A stretch of DNA of 6,772 nucleotides. Origin: Bacteroidetes bacterium UBA6161 (GTDB lineage: Bacteria; Bacteroidota; Bacteroidia; NS11-12g; UBA955). The stretch spans positions 63,428-70,199 of the forward strand of contig DIUJ01000060.1 in NCBI GenBank assembly GCA_002422315.1, in the 5' to 3' direction. This document shows positions 6,633 through 6,772 of this stretch, piece by piece. Position 1 is the stretch's first letter. The number at the start of each line of letters is the position of its first letter. Both the position numbers and the translations under genes were made by a program. Under the pieces are notes generated by a model that searched no databases, was not told the DNA's origin, and worked only from the letters and a program-made list of their open reading frames with translations.

Positions 6633-6752
6633 ATGGTCTTCTGTCCTAAAAAGCGCAGCTACTTCACTTTTAGAGATTCTAAAATCCACCAAGCTCAAGA
6701 TATGCACTATATAGTATCCTTTAGTTTAAGAGCTACTCTCAATTTTTTTAAA
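6633..6752 (-). pseudogene. Broken DUF1456 gene fragment (direct repeat copy 2)
   Basis: Read on the minus strand, this matches about residues 7-46 of the intact DUF1456 gene at 3337-3591, at about 92% DNA identity (9 substitutions, one deleted base). The deletion near 6712-6713 shifts the frame, and the original frame then stops at TAG 6709-6707. If the lost base is restored, the protein continues as IVHILSLVDFRISKSEVAAL and on to RTEDH, where similarity ends, so the C-terminal half is gone as well. An in-frame ATG exists at 6766-6764 (MLNLG before the conserved LKKLRVALKL), but the first codons do not match the intact gene. The fragment faces the T9SS cargo gene and ends 30 bases after its stop. 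No function is expected. Confidence 0.85.
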
Positions 6753-6772
6753 CCCAAATTCAGCATTAGAAA

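Noticed and set aside
3454..6752. The repeat-bracketed block as a transposon or integrative element
   Set aside because: There is no transposase, integrase, terminal inverted repeat or short target duplication; the repeats are pieces of a coding gene.

Overview
The window looks like chromosome from a low-GC member of the Bacteroidota, most likely a flavobacterium-like lineage. The support is a C-terminal type IX secretion (T9SS) sorting domain, a Bacteroidota-type PpiD foldase, AT-rich translation starts without Shine-Dalgarno sequences, and a TAnnTTTG-type promoter box. No tRNA, rRNA, CRISPR array, transposase, phage gene or recognisable defence system was seen. I do not see a clearly new multi-gene system. 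The most notable signals are a second, broken copy of a small DUF1456 gene and a regular internal repeat in the secreted protein.

Left half, minus strand (1-3591). Read in the direction of transcription, a single-domain DUF1456 gene (3591-3337) is followed after 4 bases by a gene for an exported BNR/Asp-box sialidase-like protein (3332-1764); the two look like one operon behind a good promoter box at 3611-3618. A 125-base gap holds a perfect AT-rich palindrome (1680-1703), a candidate terminator. Next comes a PpiD-type peptidyl-prolyl isomerase gene (from 1638) that runs off the left edge with its 3' end missing.

Right half, plus strand (3592-6602). A 367-base divergent intergenic region leads to a concentrative nucleoside transporter (3959-5254). 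About 100 bases further is a secreted T9SS cargo protein (5358-6602), with signal peptide, six propeller-like blades arranged as three pairs of about 94 residues, a Gly/Asn-rich linker and a sorting domain. Thirty bases after its stop, on the opposite strand, lies a 120-base remnant of a second DUF1456 gene. It is about 92% identical to the intact one at the DNA level but truncated and frameshifted. The two DUF1456 copies are direct repeats bracketing the transporter and cargo genes.

Functional links are limited. PpiD (periplasmic folding), the BNR protein and the T9SS cargo all concern the cell envelope or exported proteins; the transporter imports nucleosides. Nothing in the sequence shows that they act in one pathway.
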